Assembly (NCBI GenBank): GCA_023262495.1
Contig: JALRAS010000011.1
Location: 1-44,187, forward strand
Direction: 5' to 3'
DNA from: Bacteroidia bacterium
Lineage (GTDB): Bacteria > Bacteroidota > Bacteroidia > UBA4408
Length of the DNA: 44,187 nt
Below, piece by piece: positions 1 to 8,676 of the stretch (position 1 is its first letter; each line of letters opens with the position of its first letter). Made by a program: the position numbers and the translations under genes. Under the pieces are notes generated by a model. It worked only from the letters and a program-made list of their open reading frames with translations. It was not told the origin of the DNA and did not search any database.

Positions 1-91
1 ATTCTTTCACCACACGCGGAGGCGGAAGAATGGCAGTTTGTATGCGTTTGGCGTATTCGATGGAGTCGAGGATTTCGCGGTTTTTTTCTTC
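1..91. repeat. Direct repeat, left copy (pairs with 3671-3761)
   Basis: Bases 1-91 equal 3671-3761 except for one difference (g at 53, a at 3723). Both copies encode the helix and linker just before the SpoIIE domain in the two paralogous receptors. Similarity breaks sharply at base 92. The left limit of this repeat is hidden by the window edge. Confidence 0.9.
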
Positions 92-2923
92 AACTTTTTC
101 CTTCTGATGCTCAACTTCATCTTTTTGTTTACGAATTACCTCTGTAGCCTCATCTACTTTAACTTCCAGTTCTTTTTGTCTTGCTCTAAAGGTACGCTCT
201 CTCCAGCGTGTGTAGGAGAAAATAGAACCTAAAATTAAAATAGCATAAGCCGAATACGCCCACCAGGTTTTCCACCAGGGCGGACGAATGGTAAAAGTAT
301 ATGCAAATGGCTTGCTCCAATAGCCATCACTGTTCATGGCTTTTACCAAAAAAGTGTAGGTTCCCGGGGGAATATTTCCATAGGTAGCATCGTTGCGAGA
401 GGTTAGTCCGCTCCAATTTTCATCCATGCCCTCTAATTTGTATTGGTACTTTACCTTTTTGGGCTGATTCATGGTAATGCCAATGAAATTAAAGGTAAGT
501 GAGTTGTTGTTATGTGCTAAACTTAAATTAAGAGGTAGACCATACCATCTACTAATGTTATTGAAAGAACAGCTATTCAAAGAAGTGCCATTGTTCAATA
601 AAATTATACTGTCTTTATGATCTTTTAAAAAAGACCAGCTTATAGGCTCATTAAATAAATTTATACTTGTAATTTGTACATTAGGGACAATAGTGTCAGT
701 ATTAATGTTTTGAAGATTAAGTGTTGTTAGTCTATCATTTGCCCCTATCCATAGTTTTCCAGAATCATCGTTAAATAATGTGTTTCCTTTATTTACTCCA
801 ATACCAAGGAATCCATCATCACAGCTAAAGCTTTTTGTTGATAGCTCTATTGGATGAATTTTACTCACTTGATCCTTAGTAAAGGTTTCGATATTTTTTT
901 TACTAACACAGTTCATCCCTAGACGGGTTCCTATCCAGATATTACCGGTTTTATCAACCTTCAGATTGAGAATATGATTATTTAATAAACCGTTTGACTC
1001 ATCAATAGTTGTGAATCCCTTGCCATTGTATAGCATTACTCCGCTCTCGGAACCCAACCACAAATTGTTCAACGAATCTTGAGCAATCGATAGAATTACC
1101 TCGTTGGCCAATCCGTTTTTTTTGGTATAATGTGTAAAACTAGTACCATTCATTTTCGTAATACCTCCACCATCTGTTCCAAACCACAAAGACCCTGATT
1201 TATCTTCATATATTGAGAGTACCTTATTGCGGGAAATGCCATTCTCTACTGTATAGTTTACAAATTGATGACCGTCAAATTTTAGTAGTCCTTCACCGTC
1301 TGTGCCAAACCAAACGTTTCCTTTGCTATCTTCATGTATGGCCCAAATTCGCCCATCTAATAAATCGTTTAATTCACCATAACAAACTAAATTTGTACCA
1401 TCAAATTTCATCATCCCCTTACCATCGCTACCTATCCAAATGTTACCGTTTTCATCGCATTGCAAACTAAAGAGGAAATTGGTTGGCAGACCCTCTGTAA
1501 CACTATATTGTTCAAAATATTTCCAATTATATTTGAATAATCCACTACCATTTGTTGCAAACCAAATATTGCCTTGACTATCCTCAGTAATGCCCCTGAT
1601 GCTGATATCGGTGATGTCGTTATTATTTAAAAAATGATAAAAGGAATTATTTTTAAAAGTGACTACACCTCCGCCTACAGTACCTAACCAAATTCTACCA
1701 CCTCTGTCTTGAATGGCACATCTTATAAAGTTACTACTCAAGCCTTCTTGAGTGGTATAATTAGAAAATGTAAATCCATCGAACGCAAATAATCCATTTT
1801 CCAAAGTTGAGAACCAAAAATTTTGTTCTTTATCAATCAAAATATTTTTGATTCTGTTTCCTAGTAGGCCCTGCTCTTTGGTGTAGTATTCGAAATAGAG
1901 GCCATTAAATTTAACTGCACCACAGCCGTTTGTTCCAAGCCATAAAGCTCCACTCTTATCTTCAGCTATGGTATATATTTTCGTACAAGGAAGTCCATTA
2001 TTTTCTGTGTATGTAGTAAATAATTTACCATCAAATTTTGACAGTCCTGCATCTGTACCAAACCAAATATCCCCTGATCTGTCTACCAATATTGATAAAA
2101 TCAAATTAGAACACAATCCCGTATTTACGTTATAGTTAGTAAACTTTTTACCATCAAATTTTGAGACACCTCCACCATCAGTCCCAAACCAAAGGTTGCC
2201 TGATTTGTCTTCTGCTATCGCCCAAACACTATTGTTTGATAAGCCATCCTTTGTATTAAATATTGTAAATTGTGTTCCGTTATATTTCACAATACCACCT
2301 TCAAAAGTTCCAAACCAAATATTTTCATTATGGTCTTGATAAATAGACCAAATTCTGTTACTGCTCAATCCCTCAATAGTTGTATATTGTCGAAGTGATT
2401 TTCCATCAAAACAAGAAACTCCTCCTCCATCAGTGCCAAACCATAATCTGCCTTTGGTATCCTCTAAAATACAATTGACTGTACCGTGCTTTAAGCCCTG
2501 CAGCTTATTTAATATTCCGAAGGTAAAAGGATTTTGGTCCCTAATTTGGTAATCTTTTGCTATTACTATTTTTGGGTCACCTGCTGTAAAGGGACTGTCA
2601 GTTACAAATACCGTTTTCGGCAGCAAAAAAGAATCCTGCCCGGGTATGCAAATGCGCGGCTTACCGGCCAATACCACCTTAGGTTTACTCGCAGGATATG
2701 AATTAGTTTTGATAGGAATTACCTTGGGCTTTCCAACCGGTATTTTTTTTAATTTACTTTCATCTATTTTAATCACCACCGGAGGTTGAATGCTATCTTT
2801 GGGCACCACATAACCTTTTGCTTCAACCACCTTAGGTTGCTGCAAATTGATACTATTTTCTCGATGCTTTTGATTGCAGGAGAACAGAATAATTAAAAAA
2901 ATAAATGGAATAAAAACCCTCAT
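1..2923 (-). CDS. Propeller receptor with Y_Y_Y domain, TM and SpoIIE-type output (3' end outside window)
   Basis: This gene is absent from the ORF track because it runs off the left edge. The minus strand is open from an ATG at 2923 to base 1, about 974 codons, and frame checks at 2230 and 100 agree. The N-terminus (MRVFIPFIFLIILFSCN) is a lipoprotein signal with lipobox LFSC. Fourteen Trp-containing blades (LWFGTD, IWFGTF and so on) suggest two seven-bladed propellers. They are followed by a Y_Y_Y Ig-like domain, a TM segment after PPWWKTWW, a coiled coil, and the motif REILDSIEYAKRIQTAILPP that precedes SpoIIE phosphatase domains in this family. The phosphatase domain itself should lie left of the window. 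It is a paralog of the next gene and sits 61 nt downstream of it, so the two are probably co-transcribed. Ligand and target protein are unknown. Inference: a periplasmic signal controls a cytoplasmic serine phosphatase. Confidence 0.85.
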   Translation of the reverse strand, partial: MRVFIPFIFLIILFSCNQKHRENSINLQQPKVVEAKGYVVPKDSIQPPVVIKIDESKLKKIPVGKPKVIPIKTNSYPASKPKVVLAGKPRICIPGQDSFLLPKTVFVTDSPFTAGDPKIVIAKDYQIRDQNPFTFGILNKLQGLKHGTVNCILEDTKGRLWFGTDGGGVSCFDGKSLRQYTTIEGLSSNRIWSIYQDHNENIWFGTFEGGIVKYNGTQFTIFNTKDGLSNNSVWAIAEDKSGNLWFGTDGGGVSKFDGKKFTNYNVNTGLCSNLILSILVDRSGDIWFGTDAGLSKFDGKLFTTYTENNGLPCTKIYTIAEDKSGALWLGTNGCGAVKFNGLYFEYYTKEQGLLGNRIKNILIDKEQNFWFSTLENGLFAFDGFTFSNYTTQEGLSSNFIRCAIQDRGGRIWLGTVGGGVVTFKNNSFYHFLNNNDITDISIRGITEDSQGNIWFATNGSGLFKYNWKYFEQYSVTEGLPTNFLFSLQCDENGNIWIGSDGKGMMKFDGTNLVCYGELNDLLDGRIWAIHEDSKGNVWFGTDGEGLLKFDGHQFVNYTVENGISRNKVLSIYEDKSGSLWFGTDGGGITKMNGTSFTHYTKKNGLANEVILSIAQDSLNNLWLGSESGVMLYNGKGFTTIDESNGLLNNHILNLKVDKTGNIWIGTRLGMNCVSKKNIETFTKDQVSKIHPIELSTKSFSCDDGFLGIGVNKGNTLFNDDSGKLWIGANDRLTTLNLQNINTDTIVPNVQITSINLFNEPISWSFLKDHKDSIILLNNGTSLNSCSFNNISRWYGLPLNLSLAHNNNSLTFNFIGITMNQPKKVKYQYKLEGMDENWSGLTSRNDATYGNIPPGTYTFLVKAMNSDGYWSKPFAYTFTIRPPWWKTWWAYSAYAILILGSIFSYTRWRERTFRARQKELEVKVDEATEVIRKQKDEVEHQKEKVEEKNREILDSIEYAKRIQTAILPPPRVVKE
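2751..2839. repeat. Direct repeat encoding the receptor N-terminus (pairs with 6624-6712)
   Basis: Matches 6624-6712 at 83 of 89 bases. The first 47 bases are identical. Codes for the segment QPKVVEAKGYVVP through ESKLK of the left receptor. Confidence 0.85.
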
Positions 2924-2984
2924 TTAATAGGACAATAATAAAGAGCTAATATAGTTTAATTAGAAATTAAATCAACCACATTTC

Positions 2985-5900
2985 TCACACCCTCACCCCC
3001 ATCACACAAATATCATCAACTTGTTCATTGCTGCCTCGGTAGGTATTATGAAAATCCAATAGTTTTGTCCGTTGTTCATCCATGCTTAAAGAGGCCAAGC
3101 CGAGCAGCAACTCGCGGAATTTTGCTTTGGTTAATTTTTTGTTTTTTTCACCACCAAACTGATCGGCATAGCCATCGGTAAATAGGTAGATGGTATCTCC
3201 TTCGTTTAGCTGTATTTGGTGTGTTGTAAAAGGTTTGGTTTCATACCCTTTCCCAATGGGCTGTTTATCTGCTTTTATTTCTTCAAAAACATATTCATTT
3301 GTGCTTGAATTTTTTTTGATTATCCAAAGCGGATTGTTTGCGCCCGACCACAACAAAGTTCTGTTCTTTACATCCAAAGCAGCTAAGGAAGCATCCATAC
3401 CATCCTGCACTTCTTCATCGCTTTTGGCAAAGTTTTCTATAACCAACTCACGAGTTTTATCAAATATTTCACTAGGCAATCGCTTACTGTATTCATTCAA
3501 GGAACGGTTGAGTGCGTTGTTGCAAACCACCGATACCATTGCCCCGGGTACACCATGACCGGTGCAGTCGCAGGCAGCAAAATAAATGGTATCATCTATA
3601 TTTTCCATCCAATAAAAATCGCCCGCAACAATATCTTTTGGGATGTAAAGAATAAAAGAGTTTTTTAAAAATTCTTTCACCACACGCGGAGGCGGAAGAA
3701 TGGCAGTTTGTATGCGTTTGGCATATTCGATGGAGTCGAGGATTTCGCGGTTTTTTTCTTCTACGAGGTGTTTTTGGTCTTCAACAGCTTGCTTTTGATT
3801 GCGAATCAATACAGTTGCCTCATCTATTTTCACTTCTAATTCTTGCTGCCTAGCCCTTAGTGCGCGCCCATGCCAGCGTGTATAGGCTACAATGCCTGAG
3901 AATGCGGCAATTACATACAAGATATAGGCCCACCAGGTCTGCCACCAAGGAGGAAGAATAGAAAAGGAGTAGTTCATTTCTTTACTCCAGACACCGGCAC
4001 TGCTGCGTGCCTTTACCCTAAAATTATAGGATCCCGCTCTAAGATTGCCATAGTTTACCTCTGTTCTATTCGTGAGTGGGCTCCAATCTGTGTTAACTCC
4101 ATCAAGCCGATAGGAATACATAACCTTGGCAGGCTGGTAGGTGGTGATGCCCAGGTAGCAGAAAGTTAAAAAATTATTACGATAACTCAATACAGGTTTT
4201 TGTGGAACCCGATACCACCTGCTTAATCCATTATAATGTAAGATACCTTCAATCTTTTGTTGTTGCGAGTTTGAATCCTTGTTTGTGGGCTTTTGCTCAT
4301 TTTCAGTTTTTATCTTTTTATCATTCAATCTGAGCCCTGTCAGTTTGATATTGGGAGAAGCAACCTCCGGAAATAACTTTTGGGTCTTAATAATGGTAAG
4401 GCGGTCATTGGCACCTACCCAAAGCTCACCTGTGTTGGTGAAAAGCATACAATCGTTGTTGCAACCAATTCCTAGAAAACCATCTTCATATCCAAATTGC
4501 CTAATGGTTGTATCTTTATCATTTTGCTTTGAACCCAACAATTGTTGCTTCAATTTTCCTTGAGGAATGTAACTTACTCCTAAGGGCGTACCCACCCACA
4601 TATTTCCTGACCAATCATCAGCAATACTGAGGGTATGATTCAAGTCAATTTCTGGGCCTGTAGATAATGCATGAATGGAGGAACCATTGACATACCTTAA
4701 TCCCGCCCCCTCAGTTCCGAACCAAATTCTTCCTTGATTATCTAAATGTAGCGTGTGAATAGCCACATTTACAGGTTTGCCGTTATCATCGTATTGATAT
4801 ACCTTATTCTGTGACATCTTGCATACCCCTCGCTCTGTTGCTATCCAAATATCTCCGGCTTTGTCGGGTTGAATATCCATCACAAAATCAACCGGTAATC
4901 CCTGCTTGGTAGAGTAACAACGAATCATTTTTCCGTCAAAGCTCATTGCACCACCGAACGAACCAATCCAAATGATGCCATCTTTAGCCTCCACAATACA
5001 GGAAATACGGTTATCAAGAAGCCCATCGTCCATGTCAAGATGCATGATTTTGTCTCCATCAATACAACAAACTCCTGCTCCCCATGTGCCTAGCCATATC
5101 CTACCGCGGCTATCCTCAATGACATCGTAAACTTCTGAGGAACTTAAACCTTGCTCTTTAGAATAAAATTGAAAATTTCCCCGTTCATACCTAATTAAAC
5201 CTCTCCTGGAACTTAACCAAATGACACCTTTACTGCCAGACACTACTTTTTCTATAATCTCCCTATTCTTGCCATCAGGTCGTGGGAAATGCATAAAAGT
5301 TGTCCCATCGTATCGGGCAACTCCACTGCCCCAAGTTCCCAGCCAAAAAGCTCCACTCCTATCCTCCATGATACTAAGAATCTCCTTATTTCTTAATCCA
5401 TCAGCAGCAGTGAAGCTTATAAACTTGTTATCTTTTCGAACAAAAAGTTCTCCGGAACTAGTTCCCATCCAAAGTTGTTTATGCCTATCTAAATGCATAC
5501 TCCTTACTACCTGAGTACTTATTTTTCCATTCAAATCATGCTTGTAAAACTTTTTTTCGTTAAAAACTAATGCCCCCAAGTTGGTCCCGAACCATAATAG
5601 TTTGTCCTTATCTTCACTAATGCACCTCACCAAGGGTACCTGGCCATCAATTGAAGGTAAATAATTGGTAAAGCCGATACCATCATACTTGGTAATCCCC
5701 GCCTGTGTTCCTACCCAAATATTTCCTTTACTATCTTCATACATACTTAAAACATAATCATCAACAAGTCCGGACTCTTGTCCAAAATGATAAATATAAC
5801 TGCCATCAAATCGACCAATTCCTCCACCATAGGTTCCGAACCAAATAGCCCCCTCTCTATCTTCAAGAATGCAGGTAACAACCTCATTCCTCAAACCATT

Positions 5901-6575
5901 ATTAAGGTTGAAATGAAAAAAGCGATGTCCGTCATAGCGACTTATACCTCCTCGTGTTGCGAAATAAATGCAGCCTTTTCGGTCCTCAATCATATCATAT
6001 ACCAGATTGTTGCCAAGGCCCTCATTCATTGTGTAGTGTGTAAAATACTTGCCATCGAACCTAGCAGCTCCTCCTCCATCGGTAGCAAACCAAATGTTAC
6101 CTGATTTGTCCTCAAGGATATCTCTAACTTTTCCGTGTCGCAATCCATTTAACTTTCCAAAAAACCTGACACTGGAATTGCTCTCATCCGGGGCTGTCAT
6201 GGCTTTAGCAACCTCCTGATCAGGGTCTCCCGGTATGATGATATTTGCTAATGCCTGAAGTCTTAATGGACCTTTTATACCGCCCTTACCCGGTATTATG
6301 ATGTTTTGCTCAGGCAGTTCCATCTCCTCTGCTTTTGATGGGTTGATAGTCTCCCTAACCACTGAAACTTTTAACGGTTGTCCTAGTTTTAGGCTCTTCG
6401 ACTCAAATCCTTTAACCACAGAGGCTGAGGGCGGCTTTAAACTGTCAGGACTTACTTGTCGTTGCTCCCACTTATTATGCTTAAAGGATTTATTTGTGGG
6501 TAGGTTTTCATCATTTCTCCCGCGGCCGCAGGAAACCAAAAATAAAAGAAAAAAAGCAATTGAGCGGCAAATCAT
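2985..6575 (-). CDS. Propeller/Y_Y_Y sensor with C-terminal SpoIIE-family PP2C-like phosphatase
   Basis: 1196 residues. Order: lipoprotein-type signal (lipobox LVSC, about residues 13-16); a linker with two NIIIPG repeats; fourteen Reg_prop blades at about 130-760 (IWFATD, IWFGTY, LWVGAN); a Y_Y_Y domain at about 780-875; one TM helix at about 880-900 (WWAYILYVIAAFSGIVAY); a coiled coil at about 905-965; and a SpoIIE phosphatase domain at about 970-1196. The phosphatase metal-binding motifs look intact: DIVAGDFYW, DCTGHGVPGAMVS, DGMDASL, FTDGYADQFGG and a terminal DDICVMGVRV. The likely role is transmembrane signalling with serine/threonine phosphatase output, perhaps on an anti-sigma-factor antagonist. 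No such partner is encoded nearby. The ATG overlaps the stop of the upstream small ORF as ATGA, suggesting translational coupling. Confidence 0.93.
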   Translation of the reverse strand: MICRSIAFFLLFLVSCGRGRNDENLPTNKSFKHNKWEQRQVSPDSLKPPSASVVKGFESKSLKLGQPLKVSVVRETINPSKAEEMELPEQNIIIPGKGGIKGPLRLQALANIIIPGDPDQEVAKAMTAPDESNSSVRFFGKLNGLRHGKVRDILEDKSGNIWFATDGGGAARFDGKYFTHYTMNEGLGNNLVYDMIEDRKGCIYFATRGGISRYDGHRFFHFNLNNGLRNEVVTCILEDREGAIWFGTYGGGIGRFDGSYIYHFGQESGLVDDYVLSMYEDSKGNIWVGTQAGITKYDGIGFTNYLPSIDGQVPLVRCISEDKDKLLWFGTNLGALVFNEKKFYKHDLNGKISTQVVRSMHLDRHKQLWMGTSSGELFVRKDNKFISFTAADGLRNKEILSIMEDRSGAFWLGTWGSGVARYDGTTFMHFPRPDGKNREIIEKVVSGSKGVIWLSSRRGLIRYERGNFQFYSKEQGLSSSEVYDVIEDSRGRIWLGTWGAGVCCIDGDKIMHLDMDDGLLDNRISCIVEAKDGIIWIGSFGGAMSFDGKMIRCYSTKQGLPVDFVMDIQPDKAGDIWIATERGVCKMSQNKVYQYDDNGKPVNVAIHTLHLDNQGRIWFGTEGAGLRYVNGSSIHALSTGPEIDLNHTLSIADDWSGNMWVGTPLGVSYIPQGKLKQQLLGSKQNDKDTTIRQFGYEDGFLGIGCNNDCMLFTNTGELWVGANDRLTIIKTQKLFPEVASPNIKLTGLRLNDKKIKTENEQKPTNKDSNSQQQKIEGILHYNGLSRWYRVPQKPVLSYRNNFLTFCYLGITTYQPAKVMYSYRLDGVNTDWSPLTNRTEVNYGNLRAGSYNFRVKARSSAGVWSKEMNYSFSILPPWWQTWWAYILYVIAAFSGIVAYTRWHGRALRARQQELEVKIDEATVLIRNQKQAVEDQKHLVEEKNREILDSIEYAKRIQTAILPPPRVVKEFLKNSFILYIPKDIVAGDFYWMENIDDTIYFAACDCTGHGVPGAMVSVVCNNALNRSLNEYSKRLPSEIFDKTRELVIENFAKSDEEVQDGMDASLAALDVKNRTLLWSGANNPLWIIKKNSSTNEYVFEEIKADKQPIGKGYETKPFTTHQIQLNEGDTIYLFTDGYADQFGGEKNKKLTKAKFRELLLGLASLSMDEQRTKLLDFHNTYRGSNEQVDDICVMGVRV
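3671..3761. repeat. Direct repeat, right copy (pairs with 1-91)
   Basis: This is the second copy of the near-identical 91-bp patch, lying 3670 bp from the first and inside the SpoIIE-receptor gene. The coiled-coil DNA on its right differs clearly between the paralogs. Confidence 0.9.
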
Positions 6576-6796
6576 AACTCTTGATAAAATATAACTTTTG
6601 ACGCTGTTGCTTCAAATCTCTTCAATTTACTTTCATCTATTTTAATCACCACCGGAGGTTGAATGCTATCATTAGGCACCACATAACCTTTTGCTTCTAC
6701 TACTTTGGGTTGAATATGATGATGGGCATCCTCTTGCCTATTGCTATGGCAAGCACTGATCACTATCGCAAAAATGATGTACAGATAACGTTGCAT
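6572..6796 (-). CDS. Small lipoprotein ORF, probable 5' remnant of a third propeller receptor
   Basis: The track ORF starts at 6829, but the natural start is the ATG at 6796, giving MQRYLYIIFAIVISACHS with lipobox ISAC and a 74-residue product. Residues after the lipobox (QPKVVEAKGYVVPNDSIQPP and onward through KIDESKLK) match the N-terminus of the receptor starting at 2923 almost exactly. Its DNA matches 2751-2839 at 83 of 89 positions. The likeness ends at about 6624, and the frame then runs 16 more codons (RFEATASKVIFYQEL) to a TGA that overlaps the ATG of the big receptor. It has no propeller. It is either a decayed copy left by recombination, or a small translated leader lipoprotein coupled to the receptor. 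No -7 box is visible upstream. Confidence 0.6.
   Translation of the reverse strand: MQRYLYIIFAIVISACHSNRQEDAHHHIQPKVVEAKGYVVPNDSIQPPVVIKIDESKLKRFEATASKVIFYQEL
6624..6712. repeat. Direct repeat in the remnant ORF (pairs with 2751-2839)
   Basis: Second copy of the N-terminal coding segment, inside the 74-residue small lipoprotein ORF. It marks where similarity to the full-length paralog ends. Confidence 0.85.
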
Positions 6797-6900
6797 GAGG
6801 TAAAAGTAAAATAAAATTTTAATGGGCAAGCAAAACGGCTATCAAATTTTCCTTGTAAAAGTCCTAGGTTTTAAACAGCAAAAGAGAATAATTGTAACTA

Positions 6901-8241
6901 TTACTCTGCCGTTCCGATTTGTATATGTAGCAGACTATTGCTGCTATCAGTTACCTTGCAGAGATCACTCACCCTGTACCCAATCAACCACAATATGGTA
7001 CCAGTAGCATCGATCAATACGTAGGTCTTTTCCTTGGTCCACAAATCCACTTTCAAATCAACGAGGATGTCGCTAATTTTCTTGCGATGCTTCATACCTA
7101 GCACGATCATGCTGTCACCGCTTTGCCACTTTCTGAGTTTTAGCGGCCAACGTATTTTGGCCTCATCAAAAAAGGCCTCGTTGGCTGCTGCTTGTTTATA
7201 ATCAACATTTACTTTAACAAGCTTTTTTATTTGCAGTTGTATGGGTGTATCGATGCATTGATGCACATCATTGATGATGACTTCATTGTAGGCATGAACC
7301 TCATCATGTTGGCTTAAAATTATTTCTTGACGGTTTAATAACACAGTATGTGTGCTGCTGTAAAATTTTTTTCCACTTTGCCCCGCATCATGATTCAATA
7401 TATCTTGTACTTGTGTATGATTAAATCCATAATTTTTAAGGTACATATACAGCAACTGCAACGCGTTTTGAAATTCATTTAATCTTGCTTTGTTGATGAT
7501 AATTTTATTGTCTTTTTGAACAGTAAAATCATGCATTGTTTTGGCGTGTAATTCACGCAACAAGTTGGCATCTTCGACAAGGTGCTTCATACTATTGCCG
7601 ATAGCTGTATGGGCGTTTTTTGCAGCATGTTGCAGCGCAGGAACAACATGATGTCTGATATAGTTTCTTAAGTAATCATCTTTGTCATTACTGCTATCTT
7701 CGCGATAGCTAATATGATGTTCAACAGCGTAGATTGCAATCTCTTTTTTATTGGCAAATAAAAGCGGTCTTATGATATTTCCATTTTGTAAAGGAATTCC
7801 CGTAAGGCCATCAATACCTGTGCTTCTGAGTAGGTTAATAAAAAATGTTTCAATATTGTCATCGGCATGATGTGCCGTGAGTAGTTTGTTGAAACCATGC
7901 GCAACAACAAGTTGATTAAAATAATCATAGCGCAACGTTCTTGCTGCCATTTGAATAGAAAGCCCCTTTTCAATAGCATATTGTGCAGTTTCGAATGATA
8001 TGCTGTGCAGCTTGATGCGGTGGGCATTACAAACCTCAGCAACAAGTTGTTCATCGGCATCAGACTCGGTTCCGCGCAATTTAAAATTACAATGTGCCAC
8101 TTCAACATCGTAACCCGCCTGCAAACATAAATCAAGCAATACCATGCTGTCGATACCACCGCTCACGGCTAACAACAATTTGTCGGAAGGTGCCAACAGT
8201 TTTTGGTGATCAATAAAATCTTTGAACCTTTTAAGCAGCAT
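6901..8241 (-). CDS. tilS: tRNA(Ile)-lysidine synthase
   Basis: 446 residues. Known role of the family: it uses ATP and lysine to turn C34 of tRNA-Ile2 (anticodon CAU) into lysidine, so the tRNA reads AUA as isoleucine. The N-terminal PP-loop is clear: AVSGGIDSMVLL with the P-loop at residues 27-32, then AHCNFKLRG and TAHHADDNIET. A substrate-binding linker and a C-terminal TilS domain follow (KWQSGDSMIVLGMKHRKKISD and IDATGTILWLIGYRV), so the protein is full length. The start ATG lies 1 nt after the stop of the upstream small gene, showing an operon. A likely substrate tRNA is encoded at 39256-39332 in this window. Confidence 0.97.
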   Translation of the reverse strand: MLLKRFKDFIDHQKLLAPSDKLLLAVSGGIDSMVLLDLCLQAGYDVEVAHCNFKLRGTESDADEQLVAEVCNAHRIKLHSISFETAQYAIEKGLSIQMAARTLRYDYFNQLVVAHGFNKLLTAHHADDNIETFFINLLRSTGIDGLTGIPLQNGNIIRPLLFANKKEIAIYAVEHHISYREDSSNDKDDYLRNYIRHHVVPALQHAAKNAHTAIGNSMKHLVEDANLLRELHAKTMHDFTVQKDNKIIINKARLNEFQNALQLLYMYLKNYGFNHTQVQDILNHDAGQSGKKFYSSTHTVLLNRQEIILSQHDEVHAYNEVIINDVHQCIDTPIQLQIKKLVKVNVDYKQAAANEAFFDEAKIRWPLKLRKWQSGDSMIVLGMKHRKKISDILVDLKVDLWTKEKTYVLIDATGTILWLIGYRVSDLCKVTDSSNSLLHIQIGTAE

Positions 8242-8242
8242 G

Positions 8243-8620
8243 TTATTTCAAGTTCTCGCGACTAATCATTTTGGTCATCACTTTTTGAAAGGCCCTATAA
8301 ATAATCATTTCGGTTACAATACGCACATAACTTTTTTCGGGGAAAGCCCTCAGTTTTTTGTTCAGAGCACCTTCGCTGATATCAACCTTGTATAAAACGC
8401 GCGCAAATCTTTGTCCGTTTTGTTGTAGTAAATTTGCAAGGTAAGGTTCCATAAATTCGAACAACTGTTGATAGGCGGTTTCGGGGTTACCTTCAAATAC
8501 CAACGTACCATCTTCAATACCAACATCTTTTTGCAGCTGCCCAAATGTTTCGGCAATGATGGCAAGGCGTTTTTCATAGGGCGTTTGCAGCAGCAGCGCC
8601 TGTGTTTCGGTTGTAGTCAA
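8243..8620 (-). CDS. Conserved small protein of unknown function upstream of tilS
   Basis: 125 residues, soluble, with no signal peptide. I do not recognise the family with confidence. The start in the track is TTG (TTGACTACAACC). No in-frame ATG lies between it and a -7 box (TATCTTTG, minus strand) at 8640-8647, so the TTG start is plausible, with a leader of roughly 14 nt. The body is helical and acidic in its first half (VGIEDGTLVFEGNPETAYQQLFEF) and basic at the end. It ends 1 nt before tilS, so the pair is probably co-transcribed. A role linked to tilS is not shown. Confidence 0.75.
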   Translation of the reverse strand: MTTTETQALLLQTPYEKRLAIIAETFGQLQKDVGIEDGTLVFEGNPETAYQQLFEFMEPYLANLLQQNGQRFARVLYKVDISEGALNKKLRAFPEKSYVRIVTEMIIYRAFQKVMTKMISRENLK

Positions 8621-8639
8621 AGAGAAATATTTTTCTACA

Positions 8640-8647
8640 CAAAGATA
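8640..8647 (-). promoter_or_regulatory. -7 box TATCTTTG upstream of the small gene and tilS
   Basis: Minus strand reads TATCTTTG, a full match to the Bacteroidota -7 consensus TAnnTTTG. A TTG lies only 14 nt further upstream, shorter than the usual spacing, so the -33 part is uncertain. The box ends 19 nt before the TTG start at 8620. Confidence 0.45.
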
Positions 8648-8676
8648 GAGAATAATATAAACAATGCCTTTACCTG

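Noticed and set aside
38-1470. Plus-strand ORFs 38-232 and 1213-1470
   Set aside because: They are shadows of the left receptor gene, which is open on the minus strand but missing from the track because it has no stop in the window.
5778-6104. 108-residue plus-strand ORF opposite the propeller gene
   Set aside because: It is repetitive Ser/Ile/Asn-rich sequence created by the antisense of propeller repeats.
2985-6575. Propeller blade repeats considered as a DNA tandem repeat or CRISPR-like array
   Set aside because: Repeats are protein-level (about 40 residues each) with low DNA identity; no regular short repeat/spacer pattern exists in the window.
7770-8159. 129-residue minus-strand ORF inside tilS
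   Set aside because: It lies in another frame of a complete tilS gene with intact motifs.
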